From NCBI GenBank assembly GCA_001773455.1, contig MEWR01000014.1:40835-80791 (forward strand): 39,957 nucleotides of DNA, read 5' to 3'. Made by a program: the position numbers and the translations under genes. This document shows positions 28,115-38,844 of the stretch, one piece after another; the stretch's first letter is position 1, and every line of letters begins with the position of its first letter. The notes under the pieces are model-generated. The model saw only the letters and a list, made by a program, of their open reading frames with translations, made no database searches and was not told the DNA's origin. This DNA comes from Candidatus Abawacabacteria bacterium RBG_16_42_10. Lineage in GTDB: Bacteria; Patescibacteriota; Gracilibacteria; RBG-16-42-10.

Positions 28115-28149
28115 TTTAACTTAGAATTTAGAACTTAGAACTTAGAATT
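28115..28149 (+). repeat. Heptad repeat array B
   Basis: TTTAACT TAGAATT TAGAACT TAGAACT TAGAATT; abuts the stop of the 28152 gene. Confidence 0.85.
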
Positions 28150-28151
28150 TC

Positions 28152-29564
28152 CTATATTCCTTTTTTCAATGTTCCCTTTATGAGACTAAACTGTTCAATA
28201 TAGCGGGTGAAAACCGGACTCAAACTAATATCGAGCCCCAATGCTTGATCAAGACGAATAGCAGTCTTTTGCTCAAATACACCTTTTTCTTCGATACTTA
28301 TATTCATCGTATATTTCTTTTGAAAATCACTGACAGCCTTCTCTGTTTGTTCACCAAAATATTCTGAGAGTGGTCCTTTATATGTTCCCACTTTTACTAA
28401 TTTTTCTTGAAGCATTTTTACTTCCACACCACGACTACCTTTCTTCAAGTTTGTAAACGGTATCGGAGCAGGTTCATTTTTGCCAAGGAGCACTGCAAGT
28501 AATCGTTCACGTGTTTTCTTATCCAGTATGCCTGCACGATCATCCTGATCACTATCGATTACTTTTTCTGCAAGTTGGAAACGAATAACTGCTGCTTGTG
28601 TAGCTGGACCAAAATAATCAGTAATCGTGGGATTATCAAAATATCCGAGCAGACGGAGATTCCCTTGGAGTTTACTTACTTCACTTCCCTCAGCACCATA
28701 ACCCAAGTCGATAGCGATTTTGTGATCGACTGTACTCCTTGTCGGTATTAAGACAGGATTTGATTTGGTGTTGGAACTAGATGCCGCGAGCAATGCCTGC
28801 CATGTCCTCGGACCCACCGTCCCCGCACCCCCGCTAGTACTATCAGCAATAATCTTTTTCTGAATTTGGAATTCGATGACTTCCTTCTCAAAATCCTCAT
28901 TAAAATCACCATCAACAACAACCTGATATCCCAAGGACTTGAGAATTTCTTGAGCCTCTCTCACATCATCTCCTTCACTACCAAGACTCAAGTTTTTGTG
29001 ACCAAAAGACTGTTTTTTAAGCCAGAAATCAGCGGGCAATACCGCACTGGGTAAATTATATTTTCCCATTTTTTCCTTCACCGCAGAGGGCACCTCACTA
29101 CCTGGCAAATATACCGTACATTTTGTGGTTCTCTTCCCCCAGTTTGCTGCACGAGCAAGGCCCTCATCACCTCTTCCTAACCAAATATCAAAACGGTTAT
29201 TTTTGATAGCACCACCACGATCTCGCACTTCACCTACACCAAAACCCGTAATTTCAACAATAGTTCCAAACGGATATTCCGGCGGAGCAGCAACCGTTCC
29301 AAGAGACACTTTTGTGCCACTGGCAGTGGTATCATCTCCATCCATAGCCACTTCGGCAGCAAAACTTCCCTGCAAGAAATTAGCCTGTGTCGCTAATGGC
29401 TCATAATAGGCTGTCACAACACAATCCAGTGTGGAAATCAGCCCACTCTCTATGACGTCAGTATGATTACTCGCTTTTACCGAAAAAGGATAAAGTACAG
29501 AACTGATCCCTGCGATTCCCAACACAAGACGTATCCATAAAAGAACTGATTTGGACTTTGTCAT
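28152..29564 (-). CDS. Secreted cell-wall protein: 3D domain plus multiple peptidoglycan-binding (PG_binding_1-like) repeats
   Basis: VTAYYEPL...GTVAAPPEYPFGTIVEITGFGVGEVRDRGGAIKNNRFDIWLG (3D domain); three repeats of LGSEGDDVREAQEILKSLGY-like sequence. Confidence 0.88.
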   Translation of the reverse strand: MTKSKSVLLWIRLVLGIAGISSVLYPFSVKASNHTDVIESGLISTLDCVVTAYYEPLATQANFLQGSFAAEVAMDGDDTTASGTKVSLGTVAAPPEYPFGTIVEITGFGVGEVRDRGGAIKNNRFDIWLGRGDEGLARAANWGKRTTKCTVYLPGSEVPSAVKEKMGKYNLPSAVLPADFWLKKQSFGHKNLSLGSEGDDVREAQEILKSLGYQVVVDGDFNEDFEKEVIEFQIQKKIIADSTSGGAGTVGPRTWQALLAASSSNTKSNPVLIPTRSTVDHKIAIDLGYGAEGSEVSKLQGNLRLLGYFDNPTITDYFGPATQAAVIRFQLAEKVIDSDQDDRAGILDKKTRERLLAVLLGKNEPAPIPFTNLKKGSRGVEVKMLQEKLVKVGTYKGPLSEYFGEQTEKAVSDFQKKYTMNISIEEKGVFEQKTAIRLDQALGLDISLSPVFTRYIEQFSLIKGTLKKGI

Positions 29565-29645
29565 GAATTTTGGTGTTTATATAGGTTATTTCCACTCATT
29601 ATACCAAATAAAAACTCAACAAAGTCGATAGAGAAGCATAATTTG

Positions 29646-29674
29646 TTGACAGATTACTAGGGTAACACTATATT
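29646..29674 (-). other. Strand placeholder rejected; see plus-strand promoter entry at the same coordinates
   Basis: No minus-strand feature is claimed here. Confidence 0.
29646..29674 (+). promoter_or_regulatory. Strong sigma70-type promoter for the rpoBC transcription unit
   Basis: TTGACA (29646-29651), 17-bp spacer, TATATT (29669-29674). Confidence 0.85.
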
Positions 29675-29767
29675 TCGGCTCGGACGGTTGTAAGACCGAG
29701 GGACTTTTATGCCCCAAATCGGCAAAAGTAAGCCGTAAATTACTTATATCTAAGCCCTATTCCTCCT

Positions 29768-32700
29768 ATGGCACAAATTTCAAAACGCCAGTATTTCACT
29801 CAACACATAGATCTGCTCCCTCTACCAAATTTGATTGAAATACAGCTAGATTCTTATAAGTGGTTCCTCAAAGACGGGATCAATGAGCTTTTGGATGAGA
29901 TCAGCCCGATACAAGATTTTACAGGCAAAAATCTCGAGCTGCATTTTTTGAAACATACAATAGACAAGCCGAAATACAGTGAAAATGAGGCCAAGGAAAA
30001 AAATATTACCTATGAAGCTCCCCTGCGATGTCAGGTACAGCTTATCAATAAAGTAACCGGTGAAGTAAAAGAACAGGAAGTTTTCTTGGGAAATTTACCA
30101 ATGATGACCCCCCGTGGCACATTCATTGTGAACGGTGTGGAAAGAGTGGTTATTAGTCAAATTGTACGTTCTCCTGGTGTCATCTTTACCAAAGATGATG
30201 CGACGGGTTTCTTTGGTGCCAAAATTATTCCGAATCGCGGAGCTTGGTTGGAGATAGAAACAGGGAAAAAAGGCGTGATCACAGTAAAAGTTGATCGTAA
30301 GAGAAAAGTTCCGATTACGGCTTTACTTCGAGCATTTGGCTATGGAAAAGACAAAGACATTATCGACCTTTTCAAGGATTCAACGATTGAAGGCGAAACA
30401 GATTTTGTCCTTGCCACCCTAGAACGTGATCCCACAAGCAGTGAAGAAGAGGGTCTTCAGGCTGTGTACAAGAGAATACGTCCGGGTGACTTGGCTACAC
30501 CAGAAAATGCAAAATCTCTTTTGCAGTCAATGTTTTTTGATTATCGCCATTATGATATCGGTCGAGTGGGACGTTACAAAATCAACAAACGTTTGAGTCT
30601 TAAGTCAAAGATTGACAGAGAACATCGGGTTTTTCAGGTTGATGATCTTGTGTTGATCATCAAAGAAATTGTCCGCTTGAATAATACCCTTGATGCCACG
30701 GCTGATGATATCGATCATCTTGGAAATCGTCGTGTTCGTCCGGTTGGAGAATTGGCTCAAAATAAATTCCGCGTGGGATTACTCCGTACTGAACGTATTT
30801 GTAAAGATCGTATGACAGTATTGGATCTGGAGACTGTAGTTCCTACACAGCTTATCAACTCCCGCCCAATCATCGCAGCTATGCGCGAATTTTTTGCAAG
30901 TTCACAGCTGTCACAATTCATGGACCAAACGAATCCACTTTCTGAATTGGAGCATAAGCGACGCTTATCAGCTACAGGTCCGGGAGGCCTAACCCGTGAA
31001 AGAGCTTCATTTGATGTTCGTGATGTTCATCGTACTCACTACGGACGCATATGTCCGATTGCTACTCCAGAAGGACCAAATATTGGTTTGGTAGTACAAT
31101 TATCTACCTATGCCAAAATCAATGAACATGGATTTATTTTGACACCATATAGAAAAATATCTCAATTTGCGCCCAATAAAGGAGATATTTTGCTGGGACG
31201 CAGCACCGGTGAAGCAGTGGTTGATCCTAAAACTCGAAAAGTATTGATTCCTGATCGCGCAGTCATCGGCAAAAAAGAGCTTAAGATTTTATCCCGTCTC
31301 AAAAATCTCAAACAAATCACCGTACGACCATACATCACCGAGGAAATCAACTATTATGACGCCGATGAAGAAACCAATTTAATTATTGCTCAAGCCACCG
31401 TGCCAGTAAACGACTTAAATGAGTTCGTTGAAAATCGCGTATCTGCACGTAGAGATGGTGAAGCAGCTCTCTATCACATCAAAGATTTAACGCATGTAGA
31501 TGTTTCTCCCAAACAAGTTGTATCAGTCTCCACATCACTGATCCCCTTTGTGGAACATGATGAAGGTGCGCGAGCACTGATGGGTTCAAACATGCAACGC
31601 CAAGCAGTCTCTCTTATCAATCCCGAATCGCCTATCGTTGGTACCGGTATGGAGGGCATAGCAGCCGTCAACTCCGGACAAGTAGTTATCTCCGAAGAAT
31701 CCGGGACGGTTTCTTATGTGGATGCCGGTAAAATTACCATGATCACCAATTCCGGTAAAAAAGTTACATACACACTGCACAATTTTTCTCGTTCCAATCA
31801 AGGCACATGTATTCATCAAAAACCGATTGTTGAGAAAGGTGAAAAGATCAAAAAAGGTCAAGTCATTGCCGATGGAGCGGCTACTGAGACAGGAGAATTG
31901 GCATTGGGAAGAAATCTTCTTGTTGCTTATATGCCTTGGCAAGGTGGGAATTTCGAAGATGCCATTTTGATCTCGGAACGTGTGATTCGTGATGCTCTTT
32001 ATTCCTCTATTCATATCGAAGATTATCCCGTCGATGTTCGTGACACCAAACTGGGACCAGAAACCATCACACGCGATATTCCCAATATCGGCGAGGATAA
32101 ACTCAAAGATCTCGATGAGGATGGTATTATTCGTATCGGTGCCCAAGTAAAAGAGGGTGATATTCTTGTCGGTAAAATAACTCCCAAGGGTGAGACCGAG
32201 CTTACTGCAGAAGAAAGACTTTTGCGAGCAATTTTCGGTGAAAAAGCTCGTGAAGTAAAAGACACCAGTTTGCGTATGCCGGGAGGAAGCCAAGGTAAAG
32301 TGATTGGAATCAAGATTTTTTCTCGAGACAAAGGAGATGAATTACCCACGGGAGTCATTCGTCAGGTGGTTGTAAGTGTCGCACAAATCAAGCGTTTACA
32401 AGTTGGAGATAAGCTCGCAGGGCGCCATGGGAACAAAGGTGTTATTTCTCGCATTGTAAAAGTCGAAGATATGCCATACTTAGCCGACGGTACACCTGTA
32501 GATGTCGTACTCAACCCTCTGGGTGTGGTAAGTCGTATGAACATCGGTCAAATTTTGGAGGCCGAATTGGGTAGAGCTGTTTCGATTTTGGGTTACAAAG
32601 TTGCAACACCATCCCTGGATGGAATCACACAAGAAACCATTCGTGATTTACAAAAAAAATCCGGAGTCTCGCCATCAGGTAAAGTCCAACTCTTTGATGG

Positions 32701-33277
32701 TAATACGGGAGATGCATTTGATTCTGAGACACTGGTTGGCATCACATATATCATGAAGCTTTCTCACTTGGTTGACGACAAGATTCATGCGCGCTCTATC
32801 GGTCCTTATTCACTTGTCACCCAGCAACCGCTTGGAGGTAAAGCTCAACATGGCGGCCAAAGATTTGGAGAAATGGAAGTATGGGCTCTTGAGGCATATG
32901 CAGCCGCATATACTTTGCAGGAAATGCTAACCATCAAATCTGATGATGTATTGGGTAGATCAAAAGCATATGAAGCTATCGTTAAGTGCGAACCGATCAA
33001 AAAACCGCGAACACCAGAATCTTTCAACGTATTGGTACGTGAATTGGAGAGTCTGGGTCTGAGTGTAAATTTGTACAGCAAGGAAGATGTTCCGGATGAG
33101 AACTTTAATCTAAATGAGCTTTTCAGTGGAAATGTAGATGCATTTTTGTCCGCTACCAAACAATCCAAAGAAGGAAGACCTGTGCAACCAGAAGCGTCAG
33201 TTGAAAAATCTGAAGACAAAGTGGCTGTTACCGCAAAAAACGAAAAGAAATCGAGCAAAACAAGCAGCAAGTCTTGA
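29768..33277 (+). CDS. rpoB: DNA-directed RNA polymerase subunit beta
   Basis: [87 protein letters not shown]-like C-terminus. Confidence 0.99.
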   Translation: [1169 protein letters not shown]

Positions 33278-33284
33278 TTCCAAA

Positions 33285-33308
33285 TTTTACATTTTTAATT
33301 TTACATTT
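33285..33308 (+). repeat. Heptad-type leader TTTTACA-TTTTTAA-TTTTACA-TTTC just before rpoC
   Basis: Shares 20 identical nt (33283-33302) with 10592-10611. Confidence 0.7.
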
Positions 33309-33313
33309 CCCAA

Positions 33314-36300
33314 ATGGCTCAAATATTCAATCGTCACGAAAAAAGTTATATCCCTCATGATTTTGAAGCTATCTCTGTAGCTACAGCCTCGCCAGAGCAG
33401 ATCTTGGGTTGGTCCTATGGTGAAGTAACCAAGCCAGAAACCATCAACTATCGTACCCAAAAACCAGAAAGAGACGGTCTTTTTTGTGAAAGGATATTCG
33501 GACCGACAAAAAACTGGGAATGTTATTGCGGCAAGTACAAAAAAATTCGCTACAAAAATATTATATGTGACAAATGTGGTGTAGAAGTTACTCGTTCTTC
33601 CGTGCGTCGAGAAAGATTGGGACATATTAAATTGGCAGTGCCAGTGACTCATATTTGGTTTCTCCGTTCTACTCCATCTCGTATCGGTTTATTGCTCAAT
33701 CTCTCCATCAAAACTCTTGAACAAGTCGTTTATTTTGCGAGCTATATTATTGAAGATGTAAATGAAGAAGCAAAGATCTCTGCGATGAAGGAGCTTGATC
33801 ATGATTACAAAAATCGCGTAAAACGCATTCAAGAAACATACGAAGAAAAAAACACCGAGCTCAAAGCTAAAAAATCTTCCCCAAAGGAATTACAAAATGC
33901 GCAGACAATCCAAGCAGATGAATTAAAATCACTTGCGGAGAATTACGAACAAGCCAAAGAAGATCTGAAGAGCATTATCAAATATAGTGTGGTCTCCGAA
34001 TTGAAATACCGTGATCTTTCGATGAAATTCGGTCATGTTTTCCGTGCAGGCATTGGGGCTCAAGCGATTCGTGACGTGATCCAAAATATCGACTTGATTA
34101 AATTACTCCGTGAATTACGCGAAGAACTGAAATCAGCTCAAGGTCAAAAACGCAAAAAAATCAGCAAGCGTTTGATGCTTGTTGGTAATTTGATCAAAGC
34201 AGCAATCAAGCCTGAATGGATGGTGATGAATGTATTGCCAGTCATTCCACCTGATTTGCGTCCTATGGTTCCGTTGGATGGTGGCCGCTATGCAGCCTCT
34301 GATCTCAATGATCTCTATCGACGTATCATCAATCGCAACAATCGTCTCAAGCGTTTACTAGAAATTGGCGCACCAGAAGTGATCTGTCGCAATGAGAAAC
34401 GCATGCTTCAAGAAGCTGTTGATGCTCTCATCAACAATTCTGCACGCGCGGGTAGAGCGGTGACCAAGACAGGTTCGTCACGTCTACAACTCAAGAGTTT
34501 GTCTGATATGCTCAAGGGTAAACAAGGTCGTTTCCGTCAAAACTTACTCGGTAAACGTGTCGACTATTCCGGCCGTTCAGTAATTGTGGTTGGTCCGAAG
34601 CTAAAACTCCATCAATGTGGCTTGCCCAAGAAAATGGCGTTGGAGCTTTTTAAACCGTTCATTATCGGTAAATTGATTGAAAAAGGACAAGCTCACAATA
34701 TTAAAAACGCTGAAAAACTCATTGAATGGGAACGCTCTGAAGTCTGGGATGCTCTCGAAGAGATTACTCAACATCAATATGTTCTTCTCAATCGTGCACC
34801 GACACTACACCGCCTTGGTATTCAAGCCTTCCAAGCAGTTTTAATCGAAGGAAAAGCTATTCAAGTCCATCCACTCGTATGTGCAGCTTTTAATGCGGAC
34901 TTTGATGGAGATCAAATGGCGGTACACTTGCCATTGTCCAAACAGGCACAGGAGGAAGCTCACAATATTATGCTTTCTTCCAAAAATCTCCTAAAGCCAT
35001 CCGATGGTGGTCCTGTTATCACACCATCTCAGGATATGGTTCTTGGTTGTTATTACCTGACGAAGGATGGGAAAAAGGACAGCAAAATGGTGTTTGTGAA
35101 TATTCATGAAGCCATTACAGCATACCGACTTAATCATGTTGGATTACAAGACAAGATAAAAACACGCATCACTGGACAAATCGTTGATACTACAGTTGGA
35201 CGACTCATCTTCAATAGTTTCCTGCCAGAAGAATTGGGTTTCCAAAACAAGACAATGAATAAAAAGGAGATCTCCAGCCTTGTGGGAGAATGTTATGAAA
35301 AATGCGGCACAGATCGTACCGCTGTCTTGGTCGATGAGATCAAGCGTGTCGGTTATAAATTCGCTACCAAGTCAGGTATATCTCTCGCCATCAGTGATTT
35401 CAAAGTACCCAAGGAAAAAGATGAAATCTTAAATAAAGCCAGCGAATTAGTAACAGAGATTACCCGCAAATATCGCAAAGGATTACTCACTGATGAAGAA
35501 CGTTATAGTAATACTTTGAAGATCTGGAATGCTGCTAAAGGCGAAATTTCCAACGAGATTACTGGCAACATTGATCGCGACAGCACTCTCTACACTATGG
35601 TTGAATCTGGTGCTCGCGGTACTTGGGCTCAAGTGGCTCAGGTCGCAGGTATGAAAGGTCTCGTTGCCAATCCTGCCGGTAAAACTATCGAGCTGCCTAT
35701 CAAATCAAACTTCATCGAAGGTTTCCAAGTCCTGGAATACTTCATCGCTACTCATGGTGGACGCAAAGGTAAATCTGACACAGCGCTCAAAACAGCTAAT
35801 GCGGGTTATCTGACACGTCGCCTTGTCGATGCTGTTCAAGATGTCGTCATCCGAGAGGTAGATTGTGGAACCAAGGACTTCAATCCTATTACCATTGCCG
35901 AATCCAAAAGAATCGGTGAAAAATTTACCAATCGCATATTTGGACGAACATTGGCAACTGCCATTGTGGACCCAAATACCGGTGAGGTAATCGCAGAGAA
36001 AGGCGATGAAATCGATCTTAATCTTGTCAAACAAATTGAGAAGCTCGATATCGACACAATTAATGTTCGTTCAATCATTACCTGTGAAACCACTGATGGT
36101 GTATGCCAAAGCTGCTATGGACGTGATTTGGCATACAATAAAACCGTCGAATTAGGAACTGCTGTTGGTATTATTGCCGCACAAAGTATCGGTGAACCAG
36201 GTACACAGCTTACAATGCGTACATTTCACTCTGGTGGTGTAGCAGATGTCAAAGATATCACCCAAGGTTTACCCCGCGTGGAAGAATTATTTGAGGCTCG

Positions 36301-37192
36301 CACACCAAAAACCCAAGCAGTTCTTGTCGAAATTGACGGAACAGTAGAGATCGAACGCGCTTCTAACCAAAATATTGTCACCATTACCGCTGATGAATTG
36401 GGAACAGATGAATATGATATCGAAGGATATACTCCCCTTGTCAAAGATGGCATGACAGTAGGTCCAAAGGAAATTCTCGCTAAAAATGCAAAGAATCAAG
36501 AAGTTATCCGTGCCGTAAATCGAGGCAAGGTAAAGATTAAAAACAATCAGATTTTTGTCAAACACACCGATCTCATAAGACGTCAATATACCATTTCTGT
36601 ACGTGATACTCTCAGGGTCGTAGATGGCACCAAAGTAAAGGTTGGAAGCACACTCACCGAAGGACATCTCAATCTGGTAGATCTTATCAATCTTACCGAT
36701 ATTCTGACCGCTCAAAAATATATCATCAATGAAGTACAAAGTATTTATTCTGCGCAGGGTCAGACCATCAATGACAAACACATCGAGATTATCGTACGCC
36801 AAATGTTCTCCAAAGCCCGCATGATTGATAGTGGTGATTCTGCATATTTGCCGGGACAAGTTGCAAGCTTCCTCAAAGTAAGAGATGTAAATGCAGAGCT
36901 CGCTAACGAAGGAAAGCGCCCCGCTAAATTCGAACGCCTGCTACTCGGTCTTACTCGTACATCTCTCACGACAGAGAGTTGGTTGTCTGCCGCTTCATTC
37001 CAAGAGACTATTCGTGTGCTTGTGGAAGCCGCTGTCACCAAGAAAGTAGACTATCTCCGTGGACTAAAAGAGAATGTCATTATCGGACGATTGATCAAAG
37101 CAGGAAAGATATATCAAGCAGAGCGGGCCGGACAACCTATTGAACAAGAAGTATTAAGTGAAGAAGAAATAGCAGTTGCTAGTGCAACCTAA
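33314..37192 (+). CDS. rpoC: DNA-directed RNA polymerase subunit beta'
   Basis: Zn site [23 protein letters not shown], catalytic [28 protein letters not shown]. Confidence 0.99.
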   Translation: MAQIFNRHEKSYIPHDFEAISVATASPEQILGWSYGEVTKPETINYRTQKPERDGLFCERIFGPTKNWECYCGKYKKIRYKNIICDKCGVEVTRSSVRRERLGHIKLAVPVTHIWFLRSTPSRIGLLLNLSIKTLEQVVYFASYIIEDVNEEAKISAMKELDHDYKNRVKRIQETYEEKNTELKAKKSSPKELQNAQTIQADELKSLAENYEQAKEDLKSIIKYSVVSELKYRDLSMKFGHVFRAGIGAQAIRDVIQNIDLIKLLRELREELKSAQGQKRKKISKRLMLVGNLIKAAIKPEWMVMNVLPVIPPDLRPMVPLDGGRYAASDLNDLYRRIINRNNRLKRLLEIGAPEVICRNEKRMLQEAVDALINNSARAGRAVTKTGSSRLQLKSLSDMLKGKQGRFRQNLLGKRVDYSGRSVIVVGPKLKLHQCGLPKKMALELFKPFIIGKLIEKGQAHNIKNAEKLIEWERSEVWDALEEITQHQYVLLNRAPTLHRLGIQAFQAVLIEGKAIQVHPLVCAAFNADFDGDQMAVHLPLSKQAQEEAHNIMLSSKNLLKPSDGGPVITPSQDMVLGCYYLTKDGKKDSKMVFVNIHEAITAYRLNHVGLQDKIKTRITGQIVDTTVGRLIFNSFLPEELGFQNKTMNKKEISSLVGECYEKCGTDRTAVLVDEIKRVGYKFATKSGISLAISDFKVPKEKDEILNKASELVTEITRKYRKGLLTDEERYSNTLKIWNAAKGEISNEITGNIDRDSTLYTMVESGARGTWAQVAQVAGMKGLVANPAGKTIELPIKSNFIEGFQVLEYFIATHGGRKGKSDTALKTANAGYLTRRLVDAVQDVVIREVDCGTKDFNPITIAESKRIGEKFTNRIFGRTLATAIVDPNTGEVIAEKGDEIDLNLVKQIEKLDIDTINVRSIITCETTDGVCQSCYGRDLAYNKTVELGTAVGIIAAQSIGEPGTQLTMRTFHSGGVADVKDITQGLPRVEELFEARTPKTQAVLVEIDGTVEIERASNQNIVTITADELGTDEYDIEGYTPLVKDGMTVGPKEILAKNAKNQEVIRAVNRGKVKIKNNQIFVKHTDLIRRQYTISVRDTLRVVDGTKVKVGSTLTEGHLNLVDLINLTDILTAQKYIINEVQSIYSAQGQTINDKHIEIIVRQMFSKARMIDSGDSAYLPGQVASFLKVRDVNAELANEGKRPAKFERLLLGLTRTSLTTESWLSAASFQETIRVLVEAAVTKKVDYLRGLKENVIIGRLIKAGKIYQAERAGQPIEQEVLSEEEIAVASAT

Positions 37193-37203
37193 TCCTGGAG
37201 AGA

Positions 37204-37247
37204 CCACACCTTGTGGCTTGACGGGATGAAAACCCTACGTTAACGTA
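37204..37247 (+). promoter_or_regulatory. Candidate structured leader before rpsL
   Basis: Three successive helices/palindromes: CCACA-CCT-TGTGG, GGG-ATGAAAA-CCC, TACGTTAACGTA. Confidence 0.5.
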
Positions 37248-37265
37248 CCTCAGCTTACAAAACTT

Positions 37266-37685
37266 ATGCCAACGATCAATCAACTCATTCGAAAACCACG
37301 GAAGAAAATTTGGGCAAAATCTAAGTCCCCTGCCATGCAATTTGCTCGCAATGTCCTTACAAAAAAAGACATTGAACTCAAGAGAGGTGCACCTCAGAAA
37401 CGTGGTGTATGTACCAAGGTAACAACCATGACACCAAAGAAACCAAACTCAGCAATCCGCAAAATTGCTCGTGTAAAGTTGAGCAACGGTCTCGAAGTCA
37501 CTGCTTATATCCCCGGAGAAGGACACAATCTCCAGGAACACTCTGTGGTAACTATCCGTGGTGGCCGTGTAAAAGATCTACCTGGTGTGCGCTATCACAT
37601 CGTCCGAGGTTCTCTCGACACTGCCGGTGTAGAAGCTCGCCGCCAAGGGCGAAGTAAATACGGCAATAAGAAGCCTAAAAAATAG
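37266..37685 (+). CDS. rpsL: 30S ribosomal protein S12
   Basis: [57 protein letters not shown]. Confidence 0.99.
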   Translation: MPTINQLIRKPRKKIWAKSKSPAMQFARNVLTKKDIELKRGAPQKRGVCTKVTTMTPKKPNSAIRKIARVKLSNGLEVTAYIPGEGHNLQEHSVVTIRGGRVKDLPGVRYHIVRGSLDTAGVEARRQGRSKYGNKKPKK

Positions 37686-37688
37686 TTT

Positions 37689-38120
37689 ATGAAGAAAAAA
37701 GTTATTACCCTTCAAGACAAATTGATCAATATGGTCATGACTCGCGGCAAGAAATCGACCGCGGTAGATATTGTGAATGGTGCTTATGAAAAGATTCGCC
37801 AAAGTAAAAAAAATCCTGATGAAATTTTTACTCAGGCTTTCGAGAATGTAGCTCCGGTCGTAGAAGTAAAAGCAAAACGTATCGGTGGTTCCAACTATCA
37901 GATTCCTATCGAAGTAAAACCCAATCGTCGCCAAACTTTAGCATTACGTTGGCTCATCGGTGCTGCTCGCGATCGCAAAGGACACACCATGGCAGACAAA
38001 TTAGCCGCTGAACTGATGGAAGCTAGTCAAAATCAAGGCGGCGCTATCAAGAAGAAAGAAGATACTCATCGTATGGCAGAGGCCAATAAGGCGTTCGCTC
38101 ATTTTGCGAAGTACATGTAA
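37689..38120 (+). CDS. rpsG: 30S ribosomal protein S7 (short N-terminus)
   Basis: [59 protein letters not shown]. Confidence 0.98.
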   Translation: MKKKVITLQDKLINMVMTRGKKSTAVDIVNGAYEKIRQSKKNPDEIFTQAFENVAPVVEVKAKRIGGSNYQIPIEVKPNRRQTLALRWLIGAARDRKGHTMADKLAAELMEASQNQGGAIKKKEDTHRMAEANKAFAHFAKYM

Positions 38121-38130
38121 GAAATGAGCA

Positions 38131-38223
38131 AATAGGATTAGTGAATTGGAATAGGGTTTCTGTTTTGTTTTTAGAAAAAACAAACAACAAACAAAAGCCC
38201 TAATCACTATCCCTCATCCTATT
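38131..38223. terminator. Long nested imperfect hairpin between rpsG and the NYN gene; probable terminator or structured 3' region
   Basis: AATAGGAT/ATCCTATT, TAGTGA/TCACTA, TAGGG/CCCTA, T/G-rich arm against A/C-rich arm. Confidence 0.6.
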
Positions 38224-38238
38224 CACTTGTCTTCGCTC

Positions 38239-38844
38239 ATGTCTGACTTACACACCATCCTCACTGGACGAATCTACATCTTCATCGATGCGAGTAATGT
38301 TTTCTTTATCAAAAAACGCCTCCGAGTAGAAATAGACTATGCCAAAGTCCTGCAGTTTTTCCGCTCCTTTGATAAAGAGGCAAAGTTTTACTTCTTCTCC
38401 GCCTTTCAAGAGGACTATCAAAAACAAATCGATTATTTGAATGAATTAAGCCAGCTCGGTTTCATCGTCCGGAAAAAACCACTCAAGTTTATCTCTACAC
38501 CCAAGACAAGGACCAAAACCCAGAAACCCGAAGAAGCCGGCTTCTACAAAGGCAATATGGACGTTGAGCTCGCCATCGACGCTATTCGCATGATGTCTCA
38601 GTACGACACTTTTGTTTTATTTTCCGGCGATAGCGACTTCTTCACTCTCCTCAAATATCTCCAAGAACATGATAAAAAGATCGTAGTACTTTCAACCAGA
38701 GGCTTTGTCGCTGAAGAGTTAACCACCATTGGTCACTTTATCGATATTGCTGATTACTTACAAAAACCAAAGTCCCCTCGCCGTCAAAACAACACTCATC
38801 AGAAAAGACGAAAGACACCTCAAACAAAAAGACCCCCAACTTAG
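38239..38844 (+). CDS. NYN-domain (PIN-like) putative nuclease, LabA/DUF88-like; ATG at 38239 preferred over TTG at 38227
   Basis: IYIFIDASNVFF, GNMDVELAIDAIRMM, TFVLFSGDSDFFTLLKYLQEHDKKIVVLS; basic C-terminal tail. Confidence 0.88.
   Translation: MSDLHTILTGRIYIFIDASNVFFIKKRLRVEIDYAKVLQFFRSFDKEAKFYFFSAFQEDYQKQIDYLNELSQLGFIVRKKPLKFISTPKTRTKTQKPEEAGFYKGNMDVELAIDAIRMMSQYDTFVLFSGDSDFFTLLKYLQEHDKKIVVLSTRGFVAEELTTIGHFIDIADYLQKPKSPRRQNNTHQKRRKTPQTKRPPT

Noticed and set aside
29646-29674. Minus-strand entry in the feature list at these coordinates (confidence 0)
   Set aside because: No minus-strand feature is supported; only the plus-strand rpoB promoter is claimed
30940-30990. Possible rifampicin-resistance substitution in RpoB (LSATG where E. 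coli has ISALG)
   Set aside because: Position equivalent to E. coli L533 is Thr, but lineage-level variation is the simpler explanation and phenotype cannot be inferred
31586-32293. 235-aa minus-strand ORF
   Set aside because: Shadow ORF antisense to rpoB; no recognisable motif
36287-36859. 190-aa minus-strand ORF
   Set aside because: Shadow ORF antisense to rpoC
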